Notes: generated by a model not told the origin, from the sequence alone. DNA of 64,000 bases from JANRJY01 sp033763735 (GCA_033763735.1 JANRJY010000080.1:1-64000); one strand, 5' to 3'. Shown: positions 11,101 through 19,965, counted from the first letter of the stretch. Made by a program: numbers and translations.

Positions 11101-14100
11101 GTGCCTCCAATGCTTTGACCAATTACCGAAACAACTGTGAATCCGCTGGTTGTAACCGGGCATACACCATTTTTAACTTCTACTTTATAATAAGTATTTT
11201 GAATAATATTTGAAATGGCATAATTCAAAGTATTTGCTCCTGCAATTGTTGTATAAGTGATATTGTCATTGGATTGTAACCACTGAATATTTCCGGTAGC
11301 ACTTCCTAAAGCAACACCTAATGAAGTATTGTAGCATGCCGGATTATTCCCATTTATCGAAATAGATCCAAATGAACTAATATCATCTACCTGAATTGCG
11401 TATGTAGTCGTAGCAATTTCTCCGCCTGCACCGGTAACTGTTAAATTAATAGTTTTAGAACCAAAAGTAGAGTATGTCACACTGTGAATCCCACTCGTAG
11501 TGCTATTTGTTAAAATATTTAAAGTTGAGGGAAATGCACCTGAACCAAAGTCCCAAATATAACCGGTAATAGTTCCTACTGTTGTACCAATGCCACTAAA
11601 ACTGACATTTGAAGAAGACAAACAAACCGTATTTGAAGAAGAAGTAATATTTGCACTGATTGCACATGCTGAAACCGTAACCACTGCGGATGAAGTAGTA
11701 ACTAAGTTACAAACCGGACCCTGGCTTACAATTACCCTAAAGAAAGTGGTGTTGGGTAATGCACCGGTAGTTCCTAATATAGTTGATGTTGCACCAATGA
11801 TATCGCTCCAAGTATTACCATTGTCTGTAGATTTTTGCCATTGAACTGTTCCTGACGAACCATTTAAGCTCAAAGTAGTACTACCATTTGTACAAATACT
11901 CGATGCACCAGAAATGGCACCTGCAATTGGTGCAGAAGTGACATTAACGGTTACCGTTCCCGTAGAAGTACAATTGAGCGAACTAATACCGGTAATTGTG
12001 TATATAGTTGTAACCGAAGGATTGACCGTGGCTTGATTACCTGATTGAGAAACAGGAAATGGAATCCATGAGTAAGTAGCTGCACCTGAGGCTGTTATAA
12101 TTGTATTGATATTGCTACATGCCGGAATGCTTACACCTGTTATGGTTGGATTTGGAGGCAAATTGATTGTGATTAATGCACCGGTTGCAGTACATAAAGG
12201 ACTGAATTGATTTCTTATAAATGGAATATAAGAGTTAGCTGCCAATCCGGTAAATACATTACTTGATTGCCATGTTGCCCCACCATCAATACTGAATTCA
12301 TAAGGAGGATTCCCTGATGTTCCTGTTAAAGTAACACTACCATCGGTCAATCCACAATTTGAAACATTATTTTTAATATTACCTGATATAGCCGGGACTC
12401 CAGGAGCAGTTATTATAAATCCAATTCCCGATGTGGAACAAGCTATACTTGAGCTGTTTCTTATATATAAAGTATGACCTCCGGTTCCAAGAGACGCAAA
12501 AGAATTTCCAGATTGAAATGAAGAACCATCAACTTTATATTCAAATGGAGATATTCCTCCATTTACACTTGTAACTGTTATTGCTCCATCACTCAATCCA
12601 CATCCGCTTATGTGTTTAAGGTTTATCCCTCCTAAAGTTGGGTAACCCGGAATTGTAATTGTAAATGCAATACCGGTTGAAGAACATGCAATACTATTTT
12701 GATTCCTTATGTAAGGGGTTCTTGTACTTGCATTTAAACCTGAAAATAAGTTTGACGTTTGCCAAACTGATCCATTGATACTATATTCCAATGTTCCTGT
12801 GCCTCCTGTAGGACTTATGTTTACGCTTCCATCAGCTAACCCACAATTGGTTACATGTGTTACACTTGTACCTGAAACACTTGGAATTCCCGGAATAGTA
12901 ATGGTAAATGAAGCCCCAGTACTTGAGCAAGCAATGCTACTTTGATTTCTGATAAAAGGGATTCTTGTAGTAGCACTCAAACTTGAAAACAAATTTGGGG
13001 TTTGCCAAGTGCTTCCATTGATGCTATATTCTAAAGTACCCGTTCCTCCGGTTGCAATTAATGTAGCTGTTCCATCAGTTAATCCGCAATTGGAAATATG
13101 GGTTAATGTTGCACCAGAAATACTTGGAATTCCGGGAATGGTTATTGTAAACGAAACACCCGTATTGGAACAAGCTATACTTCCTTGATTTCGAACATAA
13201 GTGGTGTATGTTCCAATATTTAAACTTGAAAAAATATTACTTGACTGCCATGAACTACCTGTTATCCTGTATTCAAGCGTTCCTGTTCCTCCAACGCCAT
13301 TTATAGTTACTACACCATTAGTCAATCCGCAATTGGTAATATGTGTTACATTTACTCCTAACACACTTGGCACTCCGGGAATTGTAATTGTAAAATTAGC
13401 TCCCATAGTTGAGCAAGCAACACTGCTTTGATTTCGAATGTAAGGGGTGTAAGTGCCAATATTTAATAATGAAAATACATTACCGCCAAACCAAGTGCTT
13501 CCATTGATACTATATTGAAGGGCACCATTTATGCCTATGCCATTAATTGTAACTGCTCCATCTGTAACTCCACAATTGGTTATATGTGTAACATTAGTTC
13601 CCGCAATTGTTGGAAAAGAAGGAATGGTTACTACAAAAATAGCCCCTGTTGAAAGACAAGTTCCACCTACATTTCTTATATATCCGGTATATGTTCCTGA
13701 TGGCCTAGAATTGAAGGTATTGGATAATTGCCAAGTAACTCCAGTAATGCTAAATTCAGTCGAGATGATACTACCTGAACTACTTATAACTACACTTCCA
13801 TCTGTAAATCCACAATTAGTAACATGAGATAAAGAATAACCTGTAATTGAAGGTGAAGTTACAGTAACTACATAAGACGTTGTAGTAACCGACGGGCAAA
13901 CACCATTTTTGACAATGGATCTGTAAAAATTGAGTCCTAAGTTTGTCAGATTTGAAACACCAACAATTGAAACTCCTACGTTTCCGATGTTATTAAAAGT
14001 TGTGTTATCTAATGATGAAGCCCAACCAGAAATTGTTCCAATAAATCCTGAAAGGGTCAAGCTACTATTACCGTTATTGCACTTGGGGATATTATCTCCA

Positions 14101-16592
14101 ATAATATTTCCGGCTACAGAAAGTCCATCAACAGAAACCAAAAATATGGTGCTAAGAGCCGGATTACAAGTGGGTTGAGTAACGGTGGCTTGAAAATATC
14201 TATTTGAAGTTAACGGACCAGTATTTAATGTGGCACTGGTTCCGGCTACTGTAAACCATGGCCCAGAAATAGAATTTGCATAACTCCAAGAAATACTACC
14301 CAGATATCCGGAAAGTGTTAAATTTGAAGAAGTATTATAACAAATTCGATTGGTTCCTGAAATTGTGCCTCCAACACTCAGTGCATTCACAGTAACTACT
14401 GTTGTACTATTAAGATATTCAGTCGTATCCGAATTTACTGTAAGTTGGATGGTACCCCATTTATTTGTAAACTGATAATTATTTTGATCTCCATTCCAAA
14501 GATATTGTGCCATTCTACTTCCGTCAATTGGGGTATTATCATTTTTTGCTAAGTCAAAAGCAATTCCAGAACACGTTAAAAATACCATATCGGAAGCCAA
14601 ATTTAATCCTAATGTTGTCCAAGCTATTCTAAATTCAAAGCTTCTTCCTGTAGCAGTAGTTCCGAATACTCCTACAACAGTATTTGTCGCATACCTTGGT
14701 TCTGACTTCATATCATGTGTTCCAACCGGAAATGGAGTGGCCGGGTCTCTGTTCATAGGAAAAACAGAAATCGGAAGTGGTGTCCCAAGAGTGTTTGAAT
14801 TTGGTATAATGAATTGTGTGGCAGTATTAAATCGTATCGGAGGTGCATCTCCCTGCCAACCTGAACTAACATAATTTCTGTTTACAGAGCTATTTCCATA
14901 TAAATATAATTCCAGTGCATCGCCAGTGACAGTAAATGTGGGGTCGATAAATTCAATTCCAACATACAAATAATTATTATCCCATAATGCTCCAAAACGA
15001 ATATCATTTACAGATGTATTAAATAAAGGACTACTATTTGGATCAAATTTCTTTAGCAAAAGATTTCTAAAATTCCACCCTGTTTCCGTTAATACTCCGT
15101 CCAAAATTACTGGAGAAACTGATTTTAAGGCAACTGCTCCCCTTTTTGGCCGACCTTCGGTGCTATCAATTCCAGTTTTTATTGTACCAGTAATTGAAAA
15201 AATATTCAATCCTATACCCAAAAAAGAAGATGGAATGTCAAAAATAACATCATCTCCTGCAACTGCTGAACTTAATTTTATTCCTGTAAATGTAGGCAAA
15301 GTTCCTACTTTTACAAGTTCGTATCCAATTCCTATTTGAGAATCTTTGATTGTTATGGATCCATTGTCATTTTGACAAACATTACTACCAATTACAGAAT
15401 TATTTTTATCAAAGATTGTATTGGGGGTTGCTGTGATGTCCAAAGGATATTCAATTGTAACATCTCTGCATATTCCAGACCCTGGCATTGAATAATTGAT
15501 CATGTAAGTTCCTGAAAGTGTGGGTCCTACAGTGATAATTCCTGTTGTAGGATTTAAATTTAACATGCCACTGGCAGTACTAAAAAAAGTACCTGGAGCA
15601 CTATTTGTAAAATTGGGATAAATGACTCCTGTATTTTTACATACAGTACCAGCACCATAATAAAAACTAACATTAGATGCACCGTTACATTGATTGGTTG
15701 TATACGTATCTTGGAAACGACCTCCAAATCTGATTTCATCTAATTCTGAAGTACCTCCTCCGAAAAAGTTGGACCAAGAAAAAGATCTGAATCCCATAAA
15801 TCCAGTCGTGGTAACAATTATGTCCGCAAGAGCAGGTTCAGAAACTGCTATTGGTGGATTAACAAACCCTGAAATTGTAGTTACAGAACCAAATTGAATT
15901 CTTAAGACTAAAAAATTCACCCCCCCAGCAGTAATAGGTTTAGTATTGTTTATAGAATAAAAATTATTCCCACCATATGTATGGGTAGCAATTCCAAAAA
16001 ACCTAGCTCCAGTTAAAGTGTTATCGCCTATTCCAGAAAAACTGTTACTGAAATAACCGAATGAAATTTTCGAAAGATTGTTAGGACTAGTGGTTAATTG
16101 TTCATATGGATTATCATAGCCCCCCACATTTAAGTTGATAAAGGCTGATTCTGAACTATTTGTAGTTTTTCTTAATAAGAAACCCAAGTATACAGTACCT
16201 TTTCCAACCATTTTACATGGTATTGGAGTAGTACCACATTCGTTAATATTTGAAGTTGTAGTGGTGTATGGCTCAAAATTATTACCTAATGTTTCTAGAT
16301 CAATTTTTCTTCCAGTAGGATTAAAATCCAAATTATTACCATAATATTGAGTTATTGTAAAGCCTGGATAAGTCATTGGCGTTGTGTTGTACACCCAAGC
16401 ACCAATAGGTCCGGCTCCATTCCATGCACCGTCCCATCCAAAACCTCCCGAGGAACCATTTAAGGAACCTCCTGGTTGATTAATAAGTTCTTCGGCCAAA
16501 GTTTGGGCTTTTAATTGACCAATAAAAAATGTGAAAAGCAGAAACAAAAGAGTTACAAATTTTTTTGTTTTTTGTTTAAATACTAATGGCAT
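8106..16592 (-). CDS. Giant SprB-like adhesin with CBM9-like domain, SprB repeats, PKD domains and type B sorting domain
   Basis: A 2828-residue secreted protein with a signal peptide (1-30). Residues ~490-722 resemble carbohydrate-binding CBM9/DOMON-type sandwiches: LDGVLTETGW, ALWDNNYLYVGIEF, ALELYL, and a terminal WGTIQL strand. Seven SprB-like repeats of about 81 residues span ~911-1479, each with the NCGLTDG-type opening. PKD-like modules with GYIWDFG and AWQWDFDGG motifs lie near 1667-1734 and 1914-2007. Further Ig-like Ser/Thr/Gly-rich modules follow, and residues ~2741-2828 are a CHU_C type B sorting domain (IYNRYGIEVY, SPWDG, GTYYYYI). SprB-type proteins are mobile cell-surface adhesins of gliding Bacteroidota; a surface adhesin able to grip polysaccharide is inferred here. 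It converges with the PorP/PorE-like unit, which may help export it, and shares its strand with the sensor gene at 16889-18823. Confidence 0.88.
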   Translation of the reverse strand: MPLVFKQKTKKFVTLLFLLFTFFIGQLKAQTLAEELINQPGGSLNGSSGGFGWDGAWNGAGPIGAWVYNTTPMTYPGFTITQYYGNNLDFNPTGRKIDLETLGNNFEPYTTTTSNINECGTTPIPCKMVGKGTVYLGFLLRKTTNSSESAFINLNVGGYDNPYEQLTTSPNNLSKISFGYFSNSFSGIGDNTLTGARFFGIATHTYGGNNFYSINNTKPITAGGVNFLVLRIQFGSVTTISGFVNPPIAVSEPALADIIVTTTGFMGFRSFSWSNFFGGGTSELDEIRFGGRFQDTYTTNQCNGASNVSFYYGAGTVCKNTGVIYPNFTNSAPGTFFSTASGMLNLNPTTGIITVGPTLSGTYMINYSMPGSGICRDVTIEYPLDITATPNTIFDKNNSVIGSNVCQNDNGSITIKDSQIGIGYELVKVGTLPTFTGIKLSSAVAGDDVIFDIPSSFLGIGLNIFSITGTIKTGIDSTEGRPKRGAVALKSVSPVILDGVLTETGWNFRNLLLKKFDPNSSPLFNTSVNDIRFGALWDNNYLYVGIEFIDPTFTVTGDALELYLYGNSSVNRNYVSSGWQGDAPPIRFNTATQFIIPNSNTLGTPLPISVFPMNRDPATPFPVGTHDMKSEPRYATNTVVGVFGTTATGRSFEFRIAWTTLGLNLASDMVFLTCSGIAFDLAKNDNTPIDGSRMAQYLWNGDQNNYQFTNKWGTIQLTVNSDTTEYLNSTTVVTVNALSVGGTISGTNRICYNTSSNLTLSGYLGSISWSYANSISGPWFTVAGTSATLNTGPLTSNRYFQATVTQPTCNPALSTIFLVSVDGLSVAGNIIGDNIPKCNNGNSSLTLSGFIGTISGWASSLDNTTFNNIGNVGVSIVGVSNLTNLGLNFYRSIVKNGVCPSVTTTSYVVTVTSPSITGYSLSHVTNCGFTDGSVVISSSGSIISTEFSITGVTWQLSNTFNSRPSGTYTGYIRNVGGTCLSTGAIFVVTIPSFPTIAGTNVTHITNCGVTDGAVTINGIGINGALQYSINGSTWFGGNVFSLLNIGTYTPYIRNQSSVACSTMGANFTITIPGVPSVLGVNVTHITNCGLTNGVVTINGVGGTGTLEYRITGSSWQSSNIFSSLNIGTYTTYVRNQGSIACSNTGVSFTITIPGIPSISGATLTHISNCGLTDGTATLIATGGTGTLEYSINGSTWQTPNLFSSLSATTRIPFIRNQSSIACSSTGASFTITIPGIPSVSGTSVTHVTNCGLADGSVNISPTGGTGTLEYSINGSVWQTSNLFSGLNASTRTPYIRNQNSIACSSTGIAFTITIPGYPTLGGINLKHISGCGLSDGAITVTSVNGGISPFEYKVDGSSFQSGNSFASLGTGGHTLYIRNSSSIACSTSGIGFIITAPGVPAISGNIKNNVSNCGLTDGSVTLTGTSGNPPYEFSIDGGATWQSSNVFTGLAANSYIPFIRNQFSPLCTATGALITINLPPNPTITGVSIPACSNINTIITASGAATYSWIPFPVSQSGNQATVNPSVTTIYTITGISSLNCTSTGTVTVNVTSAPIAGAISGASSICTNGSTTLSLNGSSGTVQWQKSTDNGNTWSDIIGATSTILGTTGALPNTTFFRVIVSQGPVCNLVTTSSAVVTVSACAISANITSSSNTVCLSSSNVSFSGIGTTVGTITGYIWDFGSGAFPSTLNILTNSTTSGIHSVTYSTFGSKTINLTVTGAGGEIATTTYAIQVDDISSFGSISINGNNPACYNTSLGVALGSATGNIQWLQSNDNITYTTIAGANTLNYAISNIIQNTYYKVEVKNGVCPVTTSGFTVVSVIGQSIGGTTTFTHDGCIGTIATLTVSGFTGTITDWEHSTPNNTSYASLGLNSVVINRNISQNSEYYRAVIVNGTGCFPAYAEVQINSIPCGLTASFTGYGISVCQSTASSTGVTFNDVSQSVSLGPVLAWQWDFDGGIATNGNNTSVPGAVTWSTAGTKNIRLTITGFSGVTDSETQQITIDAFPNPGNYTITGSNAICLGQSFTLTTTGETASGYVWIKSSQSNFSVFSTLIGASLTLTPSAAGIEYYRLYVSNNSCTNIVGGDTYGKPDISITITSQPYAIVDYFGNNIYCKGSPAATNPVVFIQGYSLGSYSSPTLGTSLNNVSGSVDINTVPEGIHTITYSIPAVGGCLSTTTSDVITITSQPVFNVDYTDKSFCKAYTGTTAGLVNVSLSPTSVTGTFSASPLGLAINSSSGQITPKNSLVNSYTITFTPNVPASCTVIPRTISGTFDIRPTPTIGGFNYGIETFCGIETLVGPNLIASTTLYGSYSYSSLYNLSINGTTGIVNPSKSIIPVNSFAGFTITYTINEPMCDAVSSSTGLRLNYNPPKPFFSYDTLPFCSNSIIKPKTLSGLGAIFSTSESTITLDPNTGEIKNVPFKFNGTVSLIYQVSNVIGCAVSSTAGVITITAAPIAEAISYEDTLFCNENVIRASGAFQNGNFKYISQSILTTENRYTKLAINSISGLIDLANSENGKYLVYYEVPKTGGCSTKASNYWPISIISSIGGQANSDVTSLGSCENQDILINLNRYVGSVVGWQYASVSNSLAGWNNLTNIKKLPEANQWVTSIQGEDFYLIRARVKNRSCSVNVSTTIYFKNNALSKGGIAIPMEKTICIKPSTEIKLRNYNGKIVWQQSQDSTFDDSKWQSLYDVPVADDSVLVTPEQYVYSTYNYYRAVAKNGVCKASSSNIVRINKCDINDFIPNALTPNSGDQNSYWDFEKLRLKDDARIIIYNRYGIEVYKATGYQIRYSPWDGSNLPAGTYYYYIDSRDSRPVKTGAVTIVK
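12155..13860 (-). repeat. Seven tandem ~243-bp units encoding SprB-like repeats
   Basis: Within the giant adhesin, seven consecutive units of about 81 codons encode the pattern NCG-x-x-(D/N)G ... (L/F)(E/Q)(Y/F) ... (Y/F)IRN ... C-(S/T/L)-x-(T/M)-G ... TIP. Units 2-5 (counting in the direction of translation) are most alike; the first and the last two are more diverged, consistent with expansion from the middle. Each unit has exactly two cysteines in equivalent places. The spacing and motif match the SprB-repeat family in general form. It is part of one open reading frame, not a CRISPR array. Confidence 0.85.
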
Positions 16593-16888
16593 TACATTAA
16601 GTTATTAGAATAATAATATTTTATATCTGAATAGTTAAATCTAAAGATACTAAAATAAATGTAATGTTGTGTAACATTTTTTTCAAAAATTAACTTTAAG
16701 GTGTAATAATACCTTATTAAATATTTGTCAAATCATTGATAAACAAATATTTAAAATGTCACTAATCCGTTATTAAAAATAAAAAAATGATAAAAGATTT
16801 TGTTTGTTTTTCGCTTAATATTTTTAAAAAACAACAAAATGTAATCTGAAATTACAAATATTTGAATTAAAATATTAAAAAAATAACT
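16593..16888. promoter_or_regulatory. Upstream region of the giant adhesin, with an AATGTT-N4-AACATT dyad
   Basis: This 296-bp AT-rich gap separates the adhesin start from the end of the sensor gene; both read leftward. It contains no gene I can support. At 16663-16678 there is a perfect inverted repeat, AATGTT and AACATT with a 4-bp spacer, about 70 bp before the adhesin start, a plausible operator. TATCTTTA at 16649-16642 on the minus strand is one base off the Bacteroidota -7 consensus. Assignment of a promoter is tentative. Confidence 0.35.
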
Positions 16889-18823
16889 TTACTGAGGGCT
16901 GATTACAAACTGATTTCCTTGGTTTTTCATTTTGAAAACATCAATCTCAAATCCAAGTTTGCTCAAAGTGTTTTTAACTACAAACATTCCCAAATGCCCA
17001 CTTGTATGACTACTTTCAGCATCATTTAATACATGAATTAAATGATGTGCCGGAATTCCAACTGTATCGTCTTCTACCACAATTTGAAACCCTTTATTAT
17101 GATTTCTTCCATATACCTTAATATGAATCATTTGACCCGGATTTTTAGGGTAGCTTATCGCGTTTTCAATTAGGTTTTGAAATGACAAATAAAATAAAAC
17201 CGGATTCGTAAATAGCTGATCCTCATTGCTTAATTCATTTGTAAAAGAAACATTTTTCCAATTGTTCATTTTCTTGTTCTTTTCAACAATTTCGTCAAAT
17301 ATTCTTTTCACATTTACATTAGTGTTATTTTCAAGCGATTTGTCTAAAGTAGAAATTCGGAACATTTCTGATATTAATTTATCCAGATTACGAGCAATTT
17401 TTTCAACCTGACTAATACTTTCTCTATATCTTTCAATACTTTCATCCTGATGTGCCATATTGCATGAAGCTATCATTGAACGAAGTGGTCCTTTAATGTC
17501 AGTAGAAACTTTGAGCGCATACAAATCAAGTTCTTCTTTTTTCTCTTCTAATTGTATAGTTCGCTGAGCTACTTTTATTTCAAGCTCTTCGTTTATTCTC
17601 TTTTGAATTTCTCCTTGTTCTTTAACATAATCTCTGATTCTAATTGCCATTGCCCATGTTAGTGTTAACATTTCGATTGCAAACATGAACATTACAGCAT
17701 AATATCCCAGCCAATTATTCGGTATGATACTATATTTTTGAAGTAAGTCTGCTACTAACCCAAGCAATACAAACAAGCTTCCAAGTAATACCAAATAGTT
17801 TTTCAGGCTTTTTTCTTTTAAATTATTTTTTGATTTCAGAAGTATATAAGCAAATGGAACCCAAGCCAATAGGAATCCTTCTTCGCGATAATTTAAATAA
17901 GAATCTAAAGCAATAATAGCCCCTAAAACAATGACATCTTTTAATCCACTTAGTATATTGTTTTTAGAATATGTGAGAAATGGTAATTTTAAAAATGAAG
18001 TTCCATACAATATATAAGCAGCGGAAAAAACAAACAAACTTATGGGTCGTAGAATGTGATTAATCTCTGGATTATTGGGCCATATAAACTCAAATCCTAA
18101 ACCTACTCTACATAAAAAATAAGTTCCTACCGCCAACACATATATACTATAGTACAAATATGAAACTTCTTTAATGCTGATGAATATAAATAATGATGCG
18201 ACACAAGTAATCAATAACATTCCTAAAAATAAGGCAAGCATAAAATACTCGGTAGTGGCGTATCTTAAAAAAGTTTCGGGTTGGCTAATTACAACCATTA
18301 AGTTTACTTTTTCATTGGCTCTTACCCTGGCATATATTGTATAATTACCTGGCTGGTATTCATGAAGATTAAAAGCAAAGTTTTTATGCTCATATTCTCT
18401 TTGTGAAAAAGGTTTTGACATCCCTGTATAAAAAGTTGCATATCCATGATTATATGTGTTATTAGGCATATATAATTCCAAGTCTTGAATTTTAAAATCC
18501 AAAAACTCCAATACATACTTTTTGGAAAGTTTTTGAGGAACATCTAATTCTATTTTAATCCATTGCCATTTATCATAAGATTGATTCCAAGGCAATTTAG
18601 TATTAAATGGTTTGAATGAATTATCCAGATTCCCCTTTAAAATTTCACTTTTCTGAAGATTTTCTGATTCATCAATTATATATGTAAAATATTCGCTATC
18701 AAGAGATAATCTATCAATTGTATTGTCCAAAAGCACATGTTTTTGACTAAAAGCACCATTTGAAAATAAAACAAAAAAAGACAGCGTTGTTAAAATGATT
18801 TTAATATTAATCTTCGTTTTCAT
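16889..18823 (-). CDS. 7TMR-DISM sensor protein with degenerate histidine-kinase module
   Basis: A 644-residue membrane sensor. It has a signal peptide (1-27) and an extracytoplasmic beta-rich 7TMR-DISMED2-type domain (about 45-180). Seven transmembrane helices follow (about 188-395), then a coiled coil (400-432), a HisKA-like helix pair and a HATPase-like domain (about 525-644). The phosphoacceptor motif, normally SHDL-x-x-P, reads STDIKGPLRSM: residue 441 is Thr (codon 17501-17503). The ATPase N-box keeps its Asn (NLIENAI), but the G1 motif is DDTVGIP and the G2 motif SGHLGMF, both weakened. The fold looks intact and the frame is open, so this is a diverged sensor rather than an obvious pseudogene. 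It probably does not autophosphorylate on the usual His. No response regulator is adjacent; the nearest downstream gene on the strand is the adhesin. Confidence 0.85.
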   Translation of the reverse strand: MKTKINIKIILTTLSFFVLFSNGAFSQKHVLLDNTIDRLSLDSEYFTYIIDESENLQKSEILKGNLDNSFKPFNTKLPWNQSYDKWQWIKIELDVPQKLSKKYVLEFLDFKIQDLELYMPNNTYNHGYATFYTGMSKPFSQREYEHKNFAFNLHEYQPGNYTIYARVRANEKVNLMVVISQPETFLRYATTEYFMLALFLGMLLITCVASLFIFISIKEVSYLYYSIYVLAVGTYFLCRVGLGFEFIWPNNPEINHILRPISLFVFSAAYILYGTSFLKLPFLTYSKNNILSGLKDVIVLGAIIALDSYLNYREEGFLLAWVPFAYILLKSKNNLKEKSLKNYLVLLGSLFVLLGLVADLLQKYSIIPNNWLGYYAVMFMFAIEMLTLTWAMAIRIRDYVKEQGEIQKRINEELEIKVAQRTIQLEEKKEELDLYALKVSTDIKGPLRSMIASCNMAHQDESIERYRESISQVEKIARNLDKLISEMFRISTLDKSLENNTNVNVKRIFDEIVEKNKKMNNWKNVSFTNELSNEDQLFTNPVLFYLSFQNLIENAISYPKNPGQMIHIKVYGRNHNKGFQIVVEDDTVGIPAHHLIHVLNDAESSHTSGHLGMFVVKNTLSKLGFEIDVFKMKNQGNQFVISPQ

Positions 18824-19073
18824 TACTTATTTGATTTATATGAAGATTTTACCTTAAATGATTTATAAATATGAAGTTTTACGAATTTACTTTCTATTAG
18901 TTTTTGTAATGTATGAAATTCAATGGATTAGTTTACTTTAAAAAATTAACAATTAATTAATATTTAGTAGTTTTTTTAAAAAAAAGGATAAAAATCAAAG
19001 ATAATTCACAACAATTTCTTGCTTTTTTGAATTATAATGCTTAAATAGATACCCATTTTATAAATAACTAGCT

Positions 19074-19283
19074 ATGGAATCGTTTATTACCATAAAATAT
19101 GAAAGAGAACTTATTAATGAAGCTATGAAATGTTATGGGAACTCTAATAAGCCTATAGGTCAAATAATTGAAGAATATATTACTAAAACTCTGGACAAAA
19201 CAAACGAAGTAGTAGATAAGTCATTGCCAAAGTCGATTAGACCATTAAATTTGATTGATGATTTTATAAGCAAGAATAAATAA
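19074..19283 (+). CDS. Small antitoxin-like protein (DUF6364-like)
   Basis: A 69-residue soluble protein with ATG start. The layout resembles DUF6364-type small proteins: a short beta-like N-terminus (FITIKY), a helix (RELINEAMKCYGN), then an amphipathic helix (IGQIIEEYITKTLD) and a polar tail. Several such proteins are antitoxins of PIN-domain toxins with a ribbon-helix-helix-like fold. No toxin gene lies beside it: upstream is 250 bp of gene-free DNA and downstream is trmB. It may be an orphan antitoxin or a small regulator. The family assignment is weak because the protein is so short. Confidence 0.55.
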   Translation: MESFITIKYERELINEAMKCYGNSNKPIGQIIEEYITKTLDKTNEVVDKSLPKSIRPLNLIDDFISKNK

Positions 19284-19291
19284 GCTTTTAT

Positions 19292-19299
19292 TATTTTTG
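19292..19299 (+). promoter_or_regulatory. -7 box (TATTTTTG) of trmB
   Basis: TATTTTTG followed by CC lies 12 bp before the ATG at 19312, matching the Bacteroidota -7 consensus. The in-frame TTG at 19297 falls inside this box, which argues that the ATG at 19312 is the true trmB start. Transcription here would give a very short leader. Confidence 0.5.
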
Positions 19300-19311
19300 C
19301 CACATTCAATT

Positions 19312-19965
19312 ATGGGCAAAAACAAACTTTTTCGTTTCGCAGTAAACGAACTACAACCAAATATTATTCAAGCAGGAAAACCTTTATACCAAACCATTAT
19401 CGGGAATTGGAATCTGACTTACTTTCAAAATAGTAACCCTATAGTTTTGGAATTAGGCTGTGGAGACGGTGAATACACAGTTGGATTGGCCCAGAAATAT
19501 CCGGATAAAAATTTTATTGGAATGGACATTAAAGGTTCGCGAATATATAAAGGAAGTATTCTGGCAACTGAATTACATTTGGAAAATGTAGCTTTCCTCC
19601 GTTCAAAAATCGATTATATCCATGAGTTTTTTGTTAAAGATGAAGTATCTGAAATTTGGATTACTTTTCCTGACCCACAACCCAAAGATTATCAAGAAAA
19701 AAAAAGACTAACCCATCCACGATTTTTGGAAAAATATAAATCCATTATAAAAAATGAAGGAATTATTCATTTAAAAACCGACAGCCTTCCTTTGTATTTG
19801 TACACATTACAGGTTATAAATGATTTAAAGTTAAATATAATTCATTCAACTGATGATTTATATGCTACCGAACTCCAATCGATTCATATGGGAATTCAAA
19901 CAAAATATGAAAAGATGTTTTTAAAAGAAAGTAAAAAAATCAATTACCTTTCTTTCAAGTTTTAA
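19312..19965 (+). CDS. trmB: tRNA (guanine-N7-)-methyltransferase
   Basis: A 217-residue SAM-dependent enzyme that methylates G46 of tRNA. The SAM-binding motif I is LELGCGDGEYTVGLA, followed by the acidic GMDIKG loop. The TrmB hallmark ITFPDPQPKDYQEKKRLTHP comes next, containing the catalytic/tRNA-binding Asp and the Arg-x-x-Pro region, and then HLKTDS. The length is normal for a bacterial TrmB. I place the start at the ATG, not at the in-frame TTG 15 bp upstream, because that TTG is part of the promoter box. It stands alone between the small antitoxin-like gene and the PSCyt trio. Confidence 0.93.
   Translation: MGKNKLFRFAVNELQPNIIQAGKPLYQTIIGNWNLTYFQNSNPIVLELGCGDGEYTVGLAQKYPDKNFIGMDIKGSRIYKGSILATELHLENVAFLRSKIDYIHEFFVKDEVSEIWITFPDPQPKDYQEKKRLTHPRFLEKYKSIIKNEGIIHLKTDSLPLYLYTLQVINDLKLNIIHSTDDLYATELQSIHMGIQTKYEKMFLKESKKINYLSFKF

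Noticed and set aside
12155..13860. Possible CRISPR-like regular repeat array
   Set aside because: The units are ~243 bp, contiguous, diverged, and keep one open frame with SprB-repeat motifs.
13201..14178. Rightward open frames opposite the adhesin repeats (13201-13431, 13531-13827, 13930-14178)
   Set aside because: They are antisense shadows of the repeat region: low-complexity Val/Pro/Thr-rich, repetitive in step with the coding repeats, and without start signals or family features.
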